A stretch of 64,000 nucleotides of DNA from Melampsora larici-populina 98AG31 (GCF_000204055.1 NW_006768833.1:55147-119146), one strand, 5' to 3'. Counted from the first letter of the stretch, positions 11,331 to 24,626 are shown. The notes: generated by a model not told the origin, from the sequence alone. Numbers and translations are program-made.

Positions 11331-13430
11331 TTGATGATGAAGATGTTATGAAATTTAATTTGATTTTTTTCAAACCAAAAAAAAAACTTAGGTTCAGGTA
11401 TTCTTGATCATGATCATGATCATCATGTATTAATTCATAGAAAAAAAGATTGAATGCCTTTATAAGGTTTAACTTTTGATTGTTGTTTTTAATGAGGGTT
11501 TAGAATTATCAAAAGTGATTTGATTTGATTTGATTTGATTTCTTGTACAAATATGACTATGATTTTGACCTTTTATGGTTGAGATTGTTTATATTCATCA
11601 CAAAATATATGAACTTAGTATATTAAGTGGGTTGGATGATTTATCAATGAAAATTCATGATTTCTTTGTGATTGGGGACAAATACTGAGTTAGATTAGAT
11701 CCACTTGATCATGAACCTTTAAGTTTCAAATATGTATGTTTTTCACAGTGTTGGATGAGTGATGAATTATTTATATTTATGAAGAAGTGATTCACTTTAT
11801 TGAATGTTACATGTAAATTTAATGGACTCAGGCTAGTGCATTTTATGGATCTCAAAGTCTGTTGCCTACCATACAGTGAGGCAATGGTTACAACTTCTGG
11901 ATGGTCCACTGTTTGCCATATTGTTTAAGACATCAGCTTTTCAAACTTGGTCTGAGGTGCTGTGCTTCACATGAGATACTTTTGATTTTTTTTGCCAAGT
12001 GATAAACCACACCAGACTATTTTCCACTTTGACAGATTAGAGCTTTTTTGTATGGGACATACAGAAAGTCATTCATAATGAAGAAGATGTTGGATTGAAT
12101 TGACAAGGTTTAGTTCATTTAAAATTAGTGATGTAAACTAAAAAAATCACCAAAGGTTAAGCTCAGTCTTTCAGGTTTTAAGGATCTTAAGATCTCTACA
12201 ATTGGATATCCATATCCAAAAGTCCAAAAGTTCACCCTGATCTAGATCTTTAGTTTATCATTTTTCTTACCGTTGATTTCTGATGAGTTTTAATTCTACA
12301 AGTTTAACTAATGTGATATGTACTAGTAGATCACAAAATGGAATCAATACTCATTTCATGAGTACTAGTACTGTAATGATTACGGATGGTATTGTTTTGT
12401 CTTTCAATAAATATTTCTCAATACATATCTTATGGTCAACTTTGGGGCCTTGGGGCTTAAGGAACAAAGGGAATGGATATGACTTTTTTATGTATGATTG
12501 TTGCAAGAATGAGGGCAGAGAATGAATTTATACAATCATTGAATGCTTTGATCTACATGTATGTAGAATATCTGGAGTAACTTTGAGTGTTTTATCTGTC
12601 AGTTCAGGTGTGCTGACACTTGTGATTTGTTACATAGGATCATGACATTGCCAGCATACAATGAGGAAATGTTTTACCAAGATGGCCCATCAGATGTGCT
12701 TTAATGATAAGCTCTTTCATATCTCTTCTTGAACTTGAGATACAAGGCTTGATTGATGATCAGACTTTTTTTATTGGGTTCTGAGTCTGAATTGATATAG
12801 TTCAAAGCTGATTAAAAAGTGTGTAAAGACTTATTATGCATCATCCAGTTGCAGGTATTTGAGTTTCAGAAAAAGGTATGGAGGTCAATTGAATTGGAAA
12901 TGGAGCAGACATAATAGATCTTTATTGTTCTACTTTTATATTTTATTAATCATTCTAGTTTACAGATGCTTTGTTGTACATATATGTGATTGAAATCTTT
13001 AGAAGGTTTAAAGTGATAGAGGTTTATCTTTTGATAAGGATTTGGAAAACTTTTATGGTTCTAAATCAAAGTGTTGTATGAATTTTTTATTACTTTGTGT
13101 TAAACTTGCCACGATAAATGACACTGAACAAAGTTATCAAGTAAATATGTACAGATGTCATATAGCTCAAATGGTTTGTGGCACTGGAGTCATTGGGTTT
13201 AAAGAAAGATTTGAAGTAGAGTGATTTTGGAATAAGTCACGTGATCTTGAATTTGTTACACATCAGAATCCAGAATCAAAGTACAGTTTTGAAAATGACA
13301 CTTTAAGCGTACGTCATTGCTGATCGATCAAACTCAAGACTCACTCAACACACTCACTCAACACACTCAACACATCGAAAGATTTTTAACCATTCAATCA
13401 TTTTCTACTTGATCAATTCTTAACATCAAC
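11331..13430. other. Long intergenic region with simple repeats
   Basis: AT-rich. Contains GATCAT repeats (about 11406-11424), a TTTGA pentamer array (about 11516-11541) and, just upstream of PUP2, an imperfect array of ACTCA/CAACACACTCA (about 13333-13376) that could belong to its promoter. No gene recognised. Confidence 0.6.
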
Positions 13431-14777
13431 ATGTTTCTAACTAGGTATGTGATGAATTGTTTGTCAAGAATAAAAGTGTTCGTTCGGTTACTTACTTTTG
13501 GGTCTTGCGTGTTTTCTTTTTGAAAGATCTGAATATGGTACGGTCCAAGATCTCCATCGAATCCAATCCAATCCAATCAAATAAGATAATCTTGGATATT
13601 TCATCGACTTACGCGGATTTTGTTTTTTTTTGTTTTGATAATTAGATCGAGGAGTGAATACATTTTCACCAGAAGGAAGATTATTTCAAGTAGAATATGC
13701 CATTGAAGCCATCAAACTAGGTTCGACCACAATAGCCGTGACGACCAAGGAAGGTATCATTCTAGGTGTCGAAAGAAGATCACAATCTAAACTATTGGAA
13801 TCATCTTCGATTGAAAAGATTATGGAAATCGATTCACATGTGGGATGTGCGGTGAGTGGTTTGGTGGCGGATTCGAGAACGATGGTCGAACATGCTAGAT
13901 TGGTGGGACAGAACCATCGGTTCACGTTTGATGAACCCATCAAGATCGAGTCGGTTACTCAGGCCGTTTGTGATTTGGCTTTGAGGTTTGGTGAGAGTAC
14001 TGATGATGAAGATGCGATGATGGTATGTTCTTGAGAAAGGTTTTTAAGAGTTTGGATGCGGTTGGATTGATGATTTGGTTGGGTGATATGGGGTTTGTAG
14101 TCTAGACCGTTTGGAGTGGCGCTTTTGATTGCTGGTTGTGATGAGAATGGACCACAGTTGTAGGTTCACTTTTGATGGATTGATTTACAAAATGGATGAT
14201 CCTTTCGGTTTATTAACTGATTTGATCGTTTTGTTTGGTTTCGTTGCAGGTTTCATGCTGATCCATCAGGTACTTTTATGAGATACGATGCTAAAGCTAT
14301 TGGAAGTGGATCTGAAGGAGCTCAAACTGAATTACAAGAACGTTGGCATAAGGTTTGTGGGATCTCATTCGAATTGAAAAAAGACCCATCAGATTATATC
14401 TTTTGTTTTGACTTGCTTTTTTGACTGATTTGATCTGGTGCGGATTTCATGGTGATGGTTGGTTTAGTCAATGAGTTTACTTGAAGCTCAGTTATTGACA
14501 CTTGGAACATTAAGACATGTGATGGAAGAAAAATTAAATGAACATAACATTCAATTAGCTCAGGTAAGAAATCGAAAAGTCTAGCCCAACAACCCAAAAA
14601 ACACCCGATTTGAATGAAGATTAAACTTTTTTTCTTTTTTTTGGTGGTCGGTGGGGGTGGTTTTAGGTGACACCAAAAGGTGGATTTCAAATCTTAACTG
14701 ATGAAGAATTGAAAGCTGTGATTTCACAAATGCCAGTTGAAAGTAATACTGGAATTGGATCTACACCTACTGCTTAA
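13431..14777 (+). CDS. PUP2: 20S proteasome alpha-5 subunit
   Basis: Structural alpha-ring subunit of the 20S proteasome. Exons: 13431-13444, 13527-13537 (only 11 nt), 13646-14022, 14101-14159, 14250-14352, 14468-14563 and 14667-14777; every junction is in phase, giving 256 residues. The micro-exon supplies the S-E-Y of the family N-terminus [20 protein letters not shown], which matches alpha-5 almost exactly. Other signatures: [76 protein letters not shown] and [20 protein letters not shown]. Alpha subunits lack the catalytic N-terminal threonine, as here. Confidence 0.96.
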
Positions 14778-16106
14778 GGAAAATTGAATTGATTGTCAAG
14801 TTGATTGATTAACAAGAACCACTGAAAAAAAAAACATAATGTAATTATTTTTTTCACCATATAGTTGTTATTCAAAGAAGAGAAAAGAAGTTTTTTTTTG
14901 AGAATATCAATGGTTTTGGGTAGTTGGATGAGGTAAAAACACTAGAGTCTTGGTTGAATTGTTTGTGAATTGTTTTTTAGGGATTTCTTTTTTTTAAAGA
15001 ATTGGATTGAATTTGTTGAATTCATGGTGAAAGTAGGTAGATAAGTTTTTTGGTTTTACAAAATTGATCAGGTAGGAGTGAAATTGATGAGAAAACAAAA
15101 ACAAGTCAAGATTGATTGTTGTGAGATTAATCGTAAACTGTGATATGGGATTAGATTCAAAGTTAGTGAGAGGTTAAGTTGATTGAGGGTTTGAATTTGA
15201 TTGGATTTGAAAGGTTACTCAACTGTGTATTAGACCATAGAATACTGGGATGAAAAGTTGAGAATGAAAATTAGTGGATGGAATCGATTAGAAGGAAGAT
15301 TAGATTTTCAAGACTTACATGTCCACCCTGTAAGAAACCAAAGATTCAACAAGATCAGTTTCTTATCAAACATTCTTTTTGAGAATCAATCAAAAGCAAG
15401 AGATGATGACTTACAAAGGATAAAAGTAAATAAGTTATCAATTAAAGAACTTGTCCAAAGAGTATAAGATGATTTAAAGTAAGTTAATGATTGGTTTGAA
15501 GATGTAGAAGATTTTGATTTGATGAAAGTTGAAAACCAAATTAAAGAAGAAACTATGAAAGAAGTGAGTAGGTAGAAGAGAAAACCAAGGTGATTTGTTA
15601 AACCTAAGATACCACATAATGAACCTGAGATTGTTGAAGTCACTTTTATCATACAAAAGAAAATCAAATTAGGGATTAGATGGTTTCTTTGGTTGGGATA
15701 TGGGATATTGGAAAGGGTTTCTTACTTGATTTGATGAATTCGATTGATTTTTGATTTGAGATTAGCTGATTGATTGAAATTGATTAGAATCATGAGTTTG
15801 ACATTGGGATTGGGTTTTGGTGAGATTGACTTACTATTTCAGGACAGATTGAGTTTAGATGGTCTGGGTTATATGATATGCTAGGATTCACTCCTGTTAG
15901 AGATGCCATCTTGAGTCACAGTCAGAGTCAGAGTGGTTTGAAGTGGTTGAAGTTGATCGAAGAGTGAACTTGGATCGAGTGAGTAGTAGGATCGGGTCGG
16001 ACTCTAGACATTACCTCAACCGTCACGGGGTCTTGGATCCAAAGACGTGACCAATTCTCATTCAACCATTCAACCATTCACCACCATCAAGCATTATCAA
16101 CCCAAA
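14778..16106. other. Intergenic region, no gene seen
   Basis: PUP2 3' flank and the upstream region of the SNF5-family gene. Short frames on both strands show no family resemblance. CAACCATTCA repeats occur at about 16056-16083 just before the next gene. Confidence 0.55.
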
Positions 16107-17972
16107 ATGAATCCAGCAAACTTTTATCAATTAAACAATCAAACACCATCTCAATTTGATTCAAACAACAACAACAACAACAAACAAACAAGTTTACCTT
16201 CAAATCGATCAACTTGGTCAATCTTACCTGAATCAAATCAAGCCTTAAAACCATTTCATTCTTTATCTATCAAACCATTTCAACAAGCTTTATTTACGAC
16301 TTATCCTTCTAGATTAAGATTAGGTACTACTTCTTTAGTACAACCTATTATTACTAATACTTATATTCAACAAAGAACCGATCGAGCTCATTCACCTCTT
16401 GATCATCATCATCATCATACTAATAATCTTGGTACATCTCATTCTAGTCAGTTTCATTTGGTTCCTGGATCGGTTTCTGATCTGGGAAGAAGAACTAGAA
16501 AAGTAGTCAATTATTCAGAACATGATTCAAAGTTACCTGAATTCGAATTAGAAACAAGTTTAGATGAACGAAAACCATTGACAGCTAGACAGAAAGCATG
16601 GAATGTGAATCAGAACACATCATCATCATCATTGGCTATTAAAAATTCAAGTTCTCATCAAAATTTTAATAATATCACTACTAATACTACTAATACTGTG
16701 AATGAGATTGATGAAAAGAGAAAAGATTAGAAGCTTTGAAGAAACGAAAGTATGGTGATGGTAAGATTTATTTGGATCTCGAACCACCGGCTAAATTGAT
16801 TAAAGTTCAAAAACGAATTCGAAAACCGATTGGGATTATGAATTTGTTGAGTTTAGATGAAAAGAATGAAGCTCCCTTAGAAGAAGATGATCAAGACTTG
16901 AAAGAAAAAGTTGATGGAGAAGAAGGGGATGGGGATGGGGATGGGGAAGATAGATTGGTTCCTATTAGGATCGAATTTGATACGGAGGAAATTAGGGTTA
17001 GAGATGTGTTTACTTGGAATTTATCTGGTTTGTTTATACATTTTCTCCTAAATCTATACACTTGAAATGAACTTGATGATGGATTTTTTTTTTGATTGAA
17101 ATTTGAAATTTGTAGAAAAACGAATTTCACCTGAAACCTTTGCTATTGAATTTTGTCATGATCTTGATATTTCACCTGTACAATATGTACCTAAGATTAT
17201 AGAACAAATCAATTTCCAACTTAAAGAGTTTTCAACGATTTCGAATCTTAAATTGTTACCTAATCAAACCGAACTTGATCAAATGAAGCTTGAAGAACTT
17301 GAAGGCATCGAACCTGATCTTAGAGTGATTATTAATGTAAGCTTTTTCATGAATTGATTCTTGGATTGATGTTGAGAAAACTGAGGATTGATTTTTTTTG
17401 GGGGGGTGGTTTAGTTGGATGTTCAAATTCAAACTTTACATCTTGTTGATAAGATCGAATGGGATTTAGCATCCAACTTAACACCTGAATTGTTTACCAA
17501 ACAATATATCTCAGAATTAAGTTTACCTACTTCTAGTTTACCGATCATTTCACATTGTATACATGAAGAGATTTTCAAGTATAAAAAAGAATGTGTTTCG
17601 ATTGGATTGATTTCGAAGAACTATCTACATTCTAGAAAACATCAAGCTCATCAGAATCAAAGGTTTGAATCATCTGATCCACTTTTGAGAGAAAGGTTTA
17701 GTCTTCAAAAAGGGTGTAGGAGATTAGAAGGCGTTTGGAGGGATTGGAATGAGTGTAATTTGTTTGGACCTAAGCTCGAGTATTTGAATGGTGAAGATTT
17801 AGAATGGATCGAAATTGAAAAAGAAAGATTGATTAGGTTAGTCTTGGGATTTTGGGTTTTGGTTTATAAGATTTGTTGGATCATTTAACAGGACTAATTG
17901 GTTTTTTTGTGTGGTTTTGTTTTTTGTAGGAGGGCTAGAAGAGAGACTGCTAGAGTTGGACGTAGAAGATGA
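16107..17972 (+). CDS. SNF5/SFH1-family subunit of SWI/SNF or RSC, with apparent frameshift
   Basis: Core subunit of ATP-dependent chromatin remodellers, acting in the nucleus. Start ATG at 16107 (MNPANFYQ). The N-terminal half is Asn/Ser/His-rich. At about 16712-16730 the frame ends in TAG while the next frame opens (LEALKKRKYGDGKIYLDLEP); one base is missing relative to a continuous frame, next to A-runs, and no usable intron was found. Downstream exons: to 17027, 17116-17336, 17415-17836 and 17930-17972. The two SNF5 repeats are clear: LVPIRIEFDTEEIRVRDVFT, WNLSEKRISPETFAIEFCHD and then HLVDKIEWDLASNLTPELFT. The protein ends with a basic tail RARRETARVGRRR. Whether it serves SWI/SNF or RSC cannot be told from sequence alone. 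Confidence 0.85.
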
Positions 17973-19236
17973 AAAGGAACAAAATGGTTGAAAAGGGGAA
18001 AAAGGGAAAAGAGGGCAAGGATTTCAAGATTGAGGTTTTTGGTTTTTGGTTTCATGTTTTTTGTATGATATTTTTTTGTTTGGTTTGGATTAATCAATTT
18101 GAAGTCATAATTGATTTAAAGAGTAAATAGATTCATGATTTAATAAATAGGAATTTATGAATTTGTGAATTATCTTGTGTGTCTGTGTGTTTTTTGATTT
18201 GATTGTAGATATGAAAGATTTTTTTAAAAGATCAAGTCAATTGTTTTATACTGAATGTTACAATATGATTGGAATTGGAAAAAATTCATGAAAGGATAGT
18301 ATGGGTGTGTTTTTGTTTTTTGTTGGAAAGAGGGCTTATGAATGAAAAGTCATTTAAAGTTAAAGTAAATCGATGTGAAAAGTTAATAAGATTGTATAAC
18401 TAGGAATTTCAAGATTAGTAAGAAATAGAATGTGGGTTTTTAAAAAAAATCAAAGGGGTTTGGAAAGTTTGATTGGAAGAAGTTGAAGGTGTTTGTAAGT
18501 TGTATAAACAAGATATGTTTGAAGTTGTTAGAGTGAGCTAAAAGAACATTGGATGGAAGATTTGGTTTGTGGGGTTAAGAAGAATTTGGATTGTTTAGTC
18601 AAAGTTAAACTTAACAATTCATGTTTGTTAAAATTGGTTGATGTAAATACTTTTCCTTTATATATTCAGAATCAAAGGATTCAATTTGATCATCATTATC
18701 TCTTGATGTTTTGTTGGATATGGAGATGGGATTATGTGCCTACCATGAATTGGGTGACTGTTTATGATTGAATTTGAGTGATATATCAGATATATGAGAT
18801 TATTGGTAAGTTTGATTGGTATTGAGTTAAGTGTGGATGTTTCTCTTTCCACAATTGATTTCTCAAGGAGTAAGTAGAATTTTCATATGATCCAATGAGT
18901 AAAATGTTGGATAAAGTTCATCATCTTTAGAATTCAAGAATCAAATGAAAGTATGGATTGATGGATAGTGTGTGAATTGTTTGAAACACGCTCTTGTAGC
19001 TCAAATTCAGATCTGATAAATGCGCGTTATGAGTGATGTTGATTTTGGCAATTTATGAAAAGATTAAATGGGTGGTGATCAGAGCAAAGATATGTTATAA
19101 TGGAACCAACATCATTTTTTATCAATTGTAATGTATTCAGATCTCATGTAGAGTACAACAAGAAGAAATTGTATTTGTATCACGAGACACAAGGGAAAGA
19201 TAAAATGCTTGAGATCTGATTGAGACTGGATTTGTA
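17973..19236. other. Intergenic region, no gene seen
   Basis: AT-rich spacer from the SNF5-family gene to the terminal repeat of the first CACTA-like element. The open frame at 18553-18771 has no supporting features. Confidence 0.55.
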
Positions 19237-19277
19237 CACCACGTCTGTCTTCTTCAAGCACGTCGACGTGCACACAC
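19237..19277 (+). repeat. Left terminal inverted repeat of first CACTA-like element
   Basis: Pairs with 30732-30772 at 40 of 41 positions. It includes a 14-bp perfect palindrome GCACGTCGACGTGC, which is one base off in the right copy (GCACGCCGACGTGC in the same orientation). Palindromes in terminal repeats are plausible transposase contact sites. Confidence 0.88.
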
Positions 19278-19642
19278 AGAGAATTTCGATACGAGTTTGC
19301 AAGAGTTTTACTCACTTTTTGACAGACAGGATGATTTGTGCCGTTGAGCACCCCTTTGTTGGCCAAGAATCGGTCGAATAAGAGCATCTACCCGGCTGTG
19401 TCTCAAACAAGAAAGGGGGTTAGCAATCCCTTGTCACGTCTTGTATCCCTTCAACCGCTGAGCTTTTCCCTCTTGCTGAAACAACGCGGGTGCTGCAATC
19501 CACTCACTCTTGGCGAACCGAATCAAGCCGTGGTCTTTGTACTAGTTTTGAAAGTACCATATCACGCAAAGAGCCATATGAAACATCTGAATCCATCATA
19601 AGCGGATCAAATCATCATTTTCAAACGCTGTCAGTACCTTGA

Positions 19643-19825
19643 CACTGCAAATATAATGTATTTTTCCCAGGTGAAAAATGATTACATTTATTTCACAAAA
19701 TGATTAAAAATGCATTAATTCTGCATTAATTCTGCATTTTTCTGCATTAATTCTGCATTATTAATCATTTTGTGCATTAATGTCAATCATTTTTCACCTT
19801 GGAAAAATACATTATTTTTGCAGTG
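19643..19825. mobile_element. Palindromic MITE, 183 bp, CACTG termini
   Basis: Begins CACTGCAAATATAATG and ends with the inverse CATTATTTTTGCAGTG. The arms pair over about 40 bp, and TGA flanks both ends (19640-19642 and 19826-19828). The centre carries direct repeats of TTAATTCTGCA. It lies in the 5' region of accessory gene A and may have removed or displaced its first exons. Confidence 0.82.
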
Positions 19826-19878
19826 TGAACTATCTCGCCCTTCGAGCTCAATCAATATCGCACCTTAAGCTTTTCAGA

Positions 19879-21066
19879 ATGCGTTTGTCAATCTGTTATT
19901 CGCATCTGAGTATTTGGGAAAGCACGGCTTCTGATTCTTTCTCTGTAGCAGCTCGCACCTCTCACCACTGGAAAAAGGGTGTCGCTGTCACTTCGCTGAA
20001 AGCTGTGAATGCTTCGGTAAGTGACACGCTTCCGCAGTCAGGTGAGGGAATCTGCCAATCATTGGCCAAGTTCACAAGATTTTTACTCGGATACGACAAA
20101 TTAACGAAGTCTTATCCACCGGCACCTACCGATGACGAGCGCTGCCAACTTCGACCTCTGAGTCAACATGAAATAATGTCGGATCACAAGATTTTCGGGA
20201 CAAACTCCGTCTCTGCTCATGTTTCATCAGACGACGAAGATATTATTCCGTTCAAGTTGCTCTTCCTTTCCGACTTGAAGAGCTATGGCATTAGTAGAAT
20301 GACGCTGGATTGGGAAAAAAACGACAAGGATATTTGGAATCGCACCTTAGCAGTTTTGATTGTTAAACATTGGCGATATGCCAAGTCAGAAGGTGCATTC
20401 AGCGGAGAGTCTGTAACTCCATCTCACAACACGGAAAAGATATGTATGGGTGTAGTTCTTCGATGGATTCGTGGCCGCGCAAACGATGTTCGCCAAAATC
20501 GAGGATCTCGAGAAAAGGTTCTCCGGAAAGAAACACTTCGTAAGAAACAGGTGGTGAGTCAAAGACGTCTCTCACTATCTTGTGTATGTTGAGGATCCCA
20601 TGCTGATTGTTGTTAAATCGTGAAGCTTTTTAAATACCGCACCGATTCGCTGACTCGTCTTATGAAAGCCAAGAAACTTGAGCAGAAAGCGTCCGAAATC
20701 ATGCCTCATCACGACTGTTGCTCTGACACGGAGTGGGAGCCAGAAGACACTCAATATCCCTCAGTTGGACTTATCTGGCGCAGTCAACAATATGCGTCAA
20801 TACTGCAACAGATCGACGGCCTTTCCTACAAGTACTGTGCTTCTAGTCGCGGGGTAGTCAATGCTCACAAAAGGTTTGATCAATGTCGAACCAAAGCCAC
20901 CCATACTAATCCACATGCTGCTGTATGTATAGGCCTCCTCGAAAACTGTTATGACCCAGTTTTTCTGTCTAACTTGATGCCTGAAGAAAAGGCTGCTCTT
21001 CATATGAAACCTGTTACAAGTCTCTTAAACATACTACCTCCTCTCATTGAAGATTCTGTTGTTTAG
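19879..21066 (+). CDS. Transposon accessory protein A (paralogue of B), function unknown
   Basis: Unknown family. Exons: about 19879-20553 and 20626-21066, with a GTGAGT donor; the true start is unclear because a MITE sits directly upstream. The core contains GISRMTLDWEKNDKDIWN, the HNT element and VLRWIRGRANDVRQ. The second exon has RLMKAKKLEQKASEIMPH, SVGLIWRSQQYASILQQID and ENCYDPVFLSNLMPEE. Each block has a counterpart in protein B in the same order, and the single clear intron falls at the same place (after KKQV in A, after NKEK in B). No transposase, nuclease or methylase motif is visible. The base 19826-19878 region is also open but lacks an ATG. Confidence 0.62.
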
Positions 21067-21466
21067 CTTTTCCTTTGTTTGTAGCTCCATCAAAATACCG
21101 CACAAGTTGTATTTTCTCATGGTTCAAAGAAAGATAAATAGATAAGAAAACATTTGTATATATCAAGTCTCTGAAATCTTCAAAAAGTTACACAAGCGTA
21201 CACAGTGTTTCTCCAGTCAATATATCTATCGGGTAATAAGTGAAATCATACTTAACCAGGGGCTATTGTGCTTATTCAGTCTTGAGGTGTGTTGAGAATC
21301 AATAGAAGGAAATAGTATGAGAAAGACCTGCTGGGTGTAGGGTCGGGTGCGTGTGTCACAAAAATAAAAAGGTACATATGTGGTATAAGTATGAAAAGGA
21401 ATGATTTATTTTATATTTTCTTCGCTTGATGACATATCAGAGATGGCCTAAAATCACATAAGGGTC
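21067..21466. other. Spacer between convergent accessory gene A and transposase
   Basis: Non-coding 400-bp spacer inside the CACTA-like element between two convergent 3' ends. AT-rich, with no notable structure. Confidence 0.55.
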
Positions 21467-24400
21467 TTAGCTTTGATAAATGAGGGCACAGATTGTGGTG
21501 GAGCAGCTTACCATGCTCCGGAGACTCACTAGCGAGACAGTTGGTTTGTCTATTCCAAAAGTTCCTGAGGGATTATGAAGGGCAGCGCAGTGTCCAAATA
21601 AATCGTCCATACATACACATTTGAGGTAGCATTCGTTATAGACTACTTTAGCATTCAGATGCGAGAGGTATGAATAAGGACTTTGAATGCTGTCGATGGC
21701 ATCTAACTCGCGGAAAACATGTATGAGAAAAAAAGGTGTCGTATGGCTGTGAGGTCGTATGATGTGATGTATCACACCCGTGCGTGTTTTACCCTGATCT
21801 ATAAAATCCACGTAGCTATTTCCGCGATGTTCATTGAATGTACTGAAAGACTTTCCGGCATGTCGCCAGACTGATGTTTCCTCAAGCTTAATTGACACCT
21901 CACAGCCGATCTCTACTAAGATGGGTTGGATTGAAAGGCTGATGTCTAAGGAAGGTGAGAACGCTTTCCATTTCGGTGCGGGTTTTTTCAATATTATGTC
22001 GGCACCGATTTCCTCTGCGTATGTCGAAGGTGCATCTTTCAGAAAGTTGAGAAAATAAGAGCGCTGAGTGTGCTTATTGATCATGGTCTGTCCTACAACA
22101 GCTGGCAGCGGGCAAATGGGAGTTTGAGAATAAGCATATCTTATCTGAGGAGAGAAGCGCGAGTGCAAAAGACTTACAACGATTACCACTTTCAGAAGAT
22201 TTGACAAGGTTGCCGATGATACGCTCCCCAGTCCAAGCGGCGGTGTATGAAGGCGGTCCGAGAAGAAGGCATTGAGCTGGGAGGTGCTGGGCAAAATGTA
22301 AGTTTGATTTCAACTGGATTGCAGGCCAAACTTCTTGAAGGTGAGTGCGATATTGTACAAGCAGAATGGGAAGGGTTTTAAGGTCGTCGGGGGTCATTGT
22401 GCGTGAAACCGATATATTGACGATCTGCGTGGCGAGGGTGATGGCTGTATGGATTTTTGCAGAATCTGAATTCGGTTCAGCTTTGTGGTGATAAGGCACC
22501 AATGCAAGAACAATGTAGACTGTGTATAAAACGAGCCATTCGGAGGCTTTGGGAGTGCCAGAAAATGGCATACCAATCTTGGAAGGCACACGTGTGAGCC
22601 AAGAGGGAACCAATGTATCTGCTAAGCACTTGTGAACTAACTCGAGCTCATGAGGGGTTAGAGTGGGACCGGGGGGGGGCTTGAAAGTTGAGTCAGATTG
22701 GGCACTTTTAACACTGCCGTTTTGGGTTGGCTCGTAAGAACTGTCAGTGGCTGTCTTAAGTTTTGCTGCACGCGTATACTGTGTTCGGCTAGTCAAAGAT
22801 CCAGATAGACCACTCTCAGTAGCAGGAGGAGAGTGCGGATCACTCATCTCGACATCAGGAGCGGGCGGGGGTGGTGTTGGTGACGGAGGGTAATCGCCGT
22901 TGTGAATCTGGGTCTCCTGCGTCTTCTTGAGAGCGTTCCCAGCCACAGAAATCTGAAGGTAAGTGGTGGATAGATCGGCTAGAAGGCCAAGAATCAAACA
23001 ATGCATTATGTCGACAGTGGCGAATTCGAGTGCCTGCCAATACGGAAGCTCATAAAACACTGAGTAGTGTGATCCATTCATTTTCAAGAGTTTTTCCTTT
23101 TCCTTTGGGTTGGGGGCGTCCACCCAAAGCTGTACCTCCTTTCGGTGTGCGGCGTTGGTCCGAGGTTGGAATATTTTGACGTCAGGTTCGTTGATGTCAT
23201 CCAGAGTGATATAGCATTTGGAACAGAAATTGGTTGAACGGTGTGACGAAAATCCAGAAACTTTCTTCATGGCCGGTACATCCGCGATAAGAGGCCATAA
23301 AGCAACACGCACAACTCTTCCGCTGGGATGAAGTGCCGTCTTAGTAAATCGGATACCCTTCCAGAGGTCAAGAAGTTCGCGAATGAGGGGTGACAATATG
23401 TGATCCATGTGCTCATGATTAGGCTCGCGACGGTTGGGAGTTATACCCCACAGGAACGTGTTCTCAGCTCGGTATCGTAAGTGAGGTGGGAGATTGAGGC
23501 AAATGAGAAGAATGATGCCAGCGTGGTGTTGTTGACCACGTTTGGATCCATAGGGATCAAACCAGTCGATATAAAATCCAAAGACTAAGTTGCCTGAAGT
23601 CCGCGTGTAGACCTGGCCTTCGAATTTGAAAGTTCTCCAAAGTTTTCCATCCCAGATATCTTTCAACGTGCCCTTGGGGGGCGGGGTGCGATGCAGGGAG
23701 GCGTCGAGGTGAGTTTCGAAGGCTAGAGAGTGTAGCATCTTAGCTAACCATTCGGTGAATTTCTGATGATAAAAGACTTGGATTGGTCGGTGTTTTTTGG
23801 ATTCTGCGCTGGCAAGGGGTTTGTATAATGGTGCTTTACACGTGAATCGAGGTTTGGTAAGCTTGGTAGCGGAGAATCGAAGATGATCACATTTCGTCTT
23901 AGTGGGTGAATTTTCAGGAGGGCCGTGGAGGGAGTGACAAACTTCACAAGATAGAAGCTTTTGTATGGTGGGGTGGATATGAAAACATTTAAGCAGTTTA
24001 TCAACAGTAAGTGGAATTTCTTCCCAAATCTTTGAAGTAGAGGTGCTCGTGGATGTGAGGCTGGTTTTCAGTTTGTGCCGCTCCAACTTGAGTGAAACAC
24101 AACAAGCTTGAACGGCAGTATTCTTCAAGATATAATCATTTAAAACGTGAACCATAGATTGGACACAAGAGATGTCTTGGAGAAGAGTTCGAGGCGTGTA
24201 AAAAGGCTGGGTGTCGAATTCGAGGGCATAGGTAACACCACCGCTCACTCGTGCCTGCTTGTGAGGCCGCTGATGATTCGCCGAAGAGGATATGGAGGTT
24301 GCATTAGCAGCGTCAGATGGTGATCGACGACGTTTGTTGTTTACAGTATTGGTGGGGAGGTTAGAGTTGGGTCTCGTGAGGTGAGACAGCTCATGGCCAG

Positions 24401-24626
24401 AGGCACAAGGCTCAACAGAACCCAGAGCAGGCTGAGCAGCTTGAGAAACATCGTGGGTCGATGTAGTGGAAGCTTGGTGATCGTCGATTGCCTTTGCATG
24501 GCGCGGGTAGTTAGTTCGGTGGAAAAGGCGGCCGTCATGAGTTTCGCCGTGTTTTTCGAATTGTCGTGCTGAGCATCCGAAAGGAATGCATGTGCAAACG
24601 ACGTGATCGCGACCGAAAGACATCAT
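21467..24626 (-). CDS. Tnp2/Plavaka-type transposase of first CACTA-like element
   Basis: Cut-and-paste transposase, about 1021 residues. Exons 24626-22187 and 22092-21467 join in phase (SSESG|QTMINKH). The N-terminus has a small Cys/His cluster (VCTCIPFGC...H...H), possibly DNA-binding. The conserved core includes FGFYIDWFDPYGSKRG, FLWGITPNRREPNHEHMDHI, LWPLIADVPAMKKVSGF with SHRSTNFCSKCY, and the block YELPYWQALEFATVDIMHCL, where the D-x-M-H is the family's catalytic-type motif. A Ser/Thr/Pro insertion lies near residues 595-665. The C-terminal exon carries GNSYVDFIDQGKTRTGVIHH and LFGHCAALHNPSGTFGI, common in rust transposases of this group. No stop or frameshift is seen. Confidence 0.85.

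Noticed and set aside
16047..16106. Upstream extension of the SNF5-family frame
   Set aside because: It begins with GTG and has no ATG before 16107; family similarity does not extend there.
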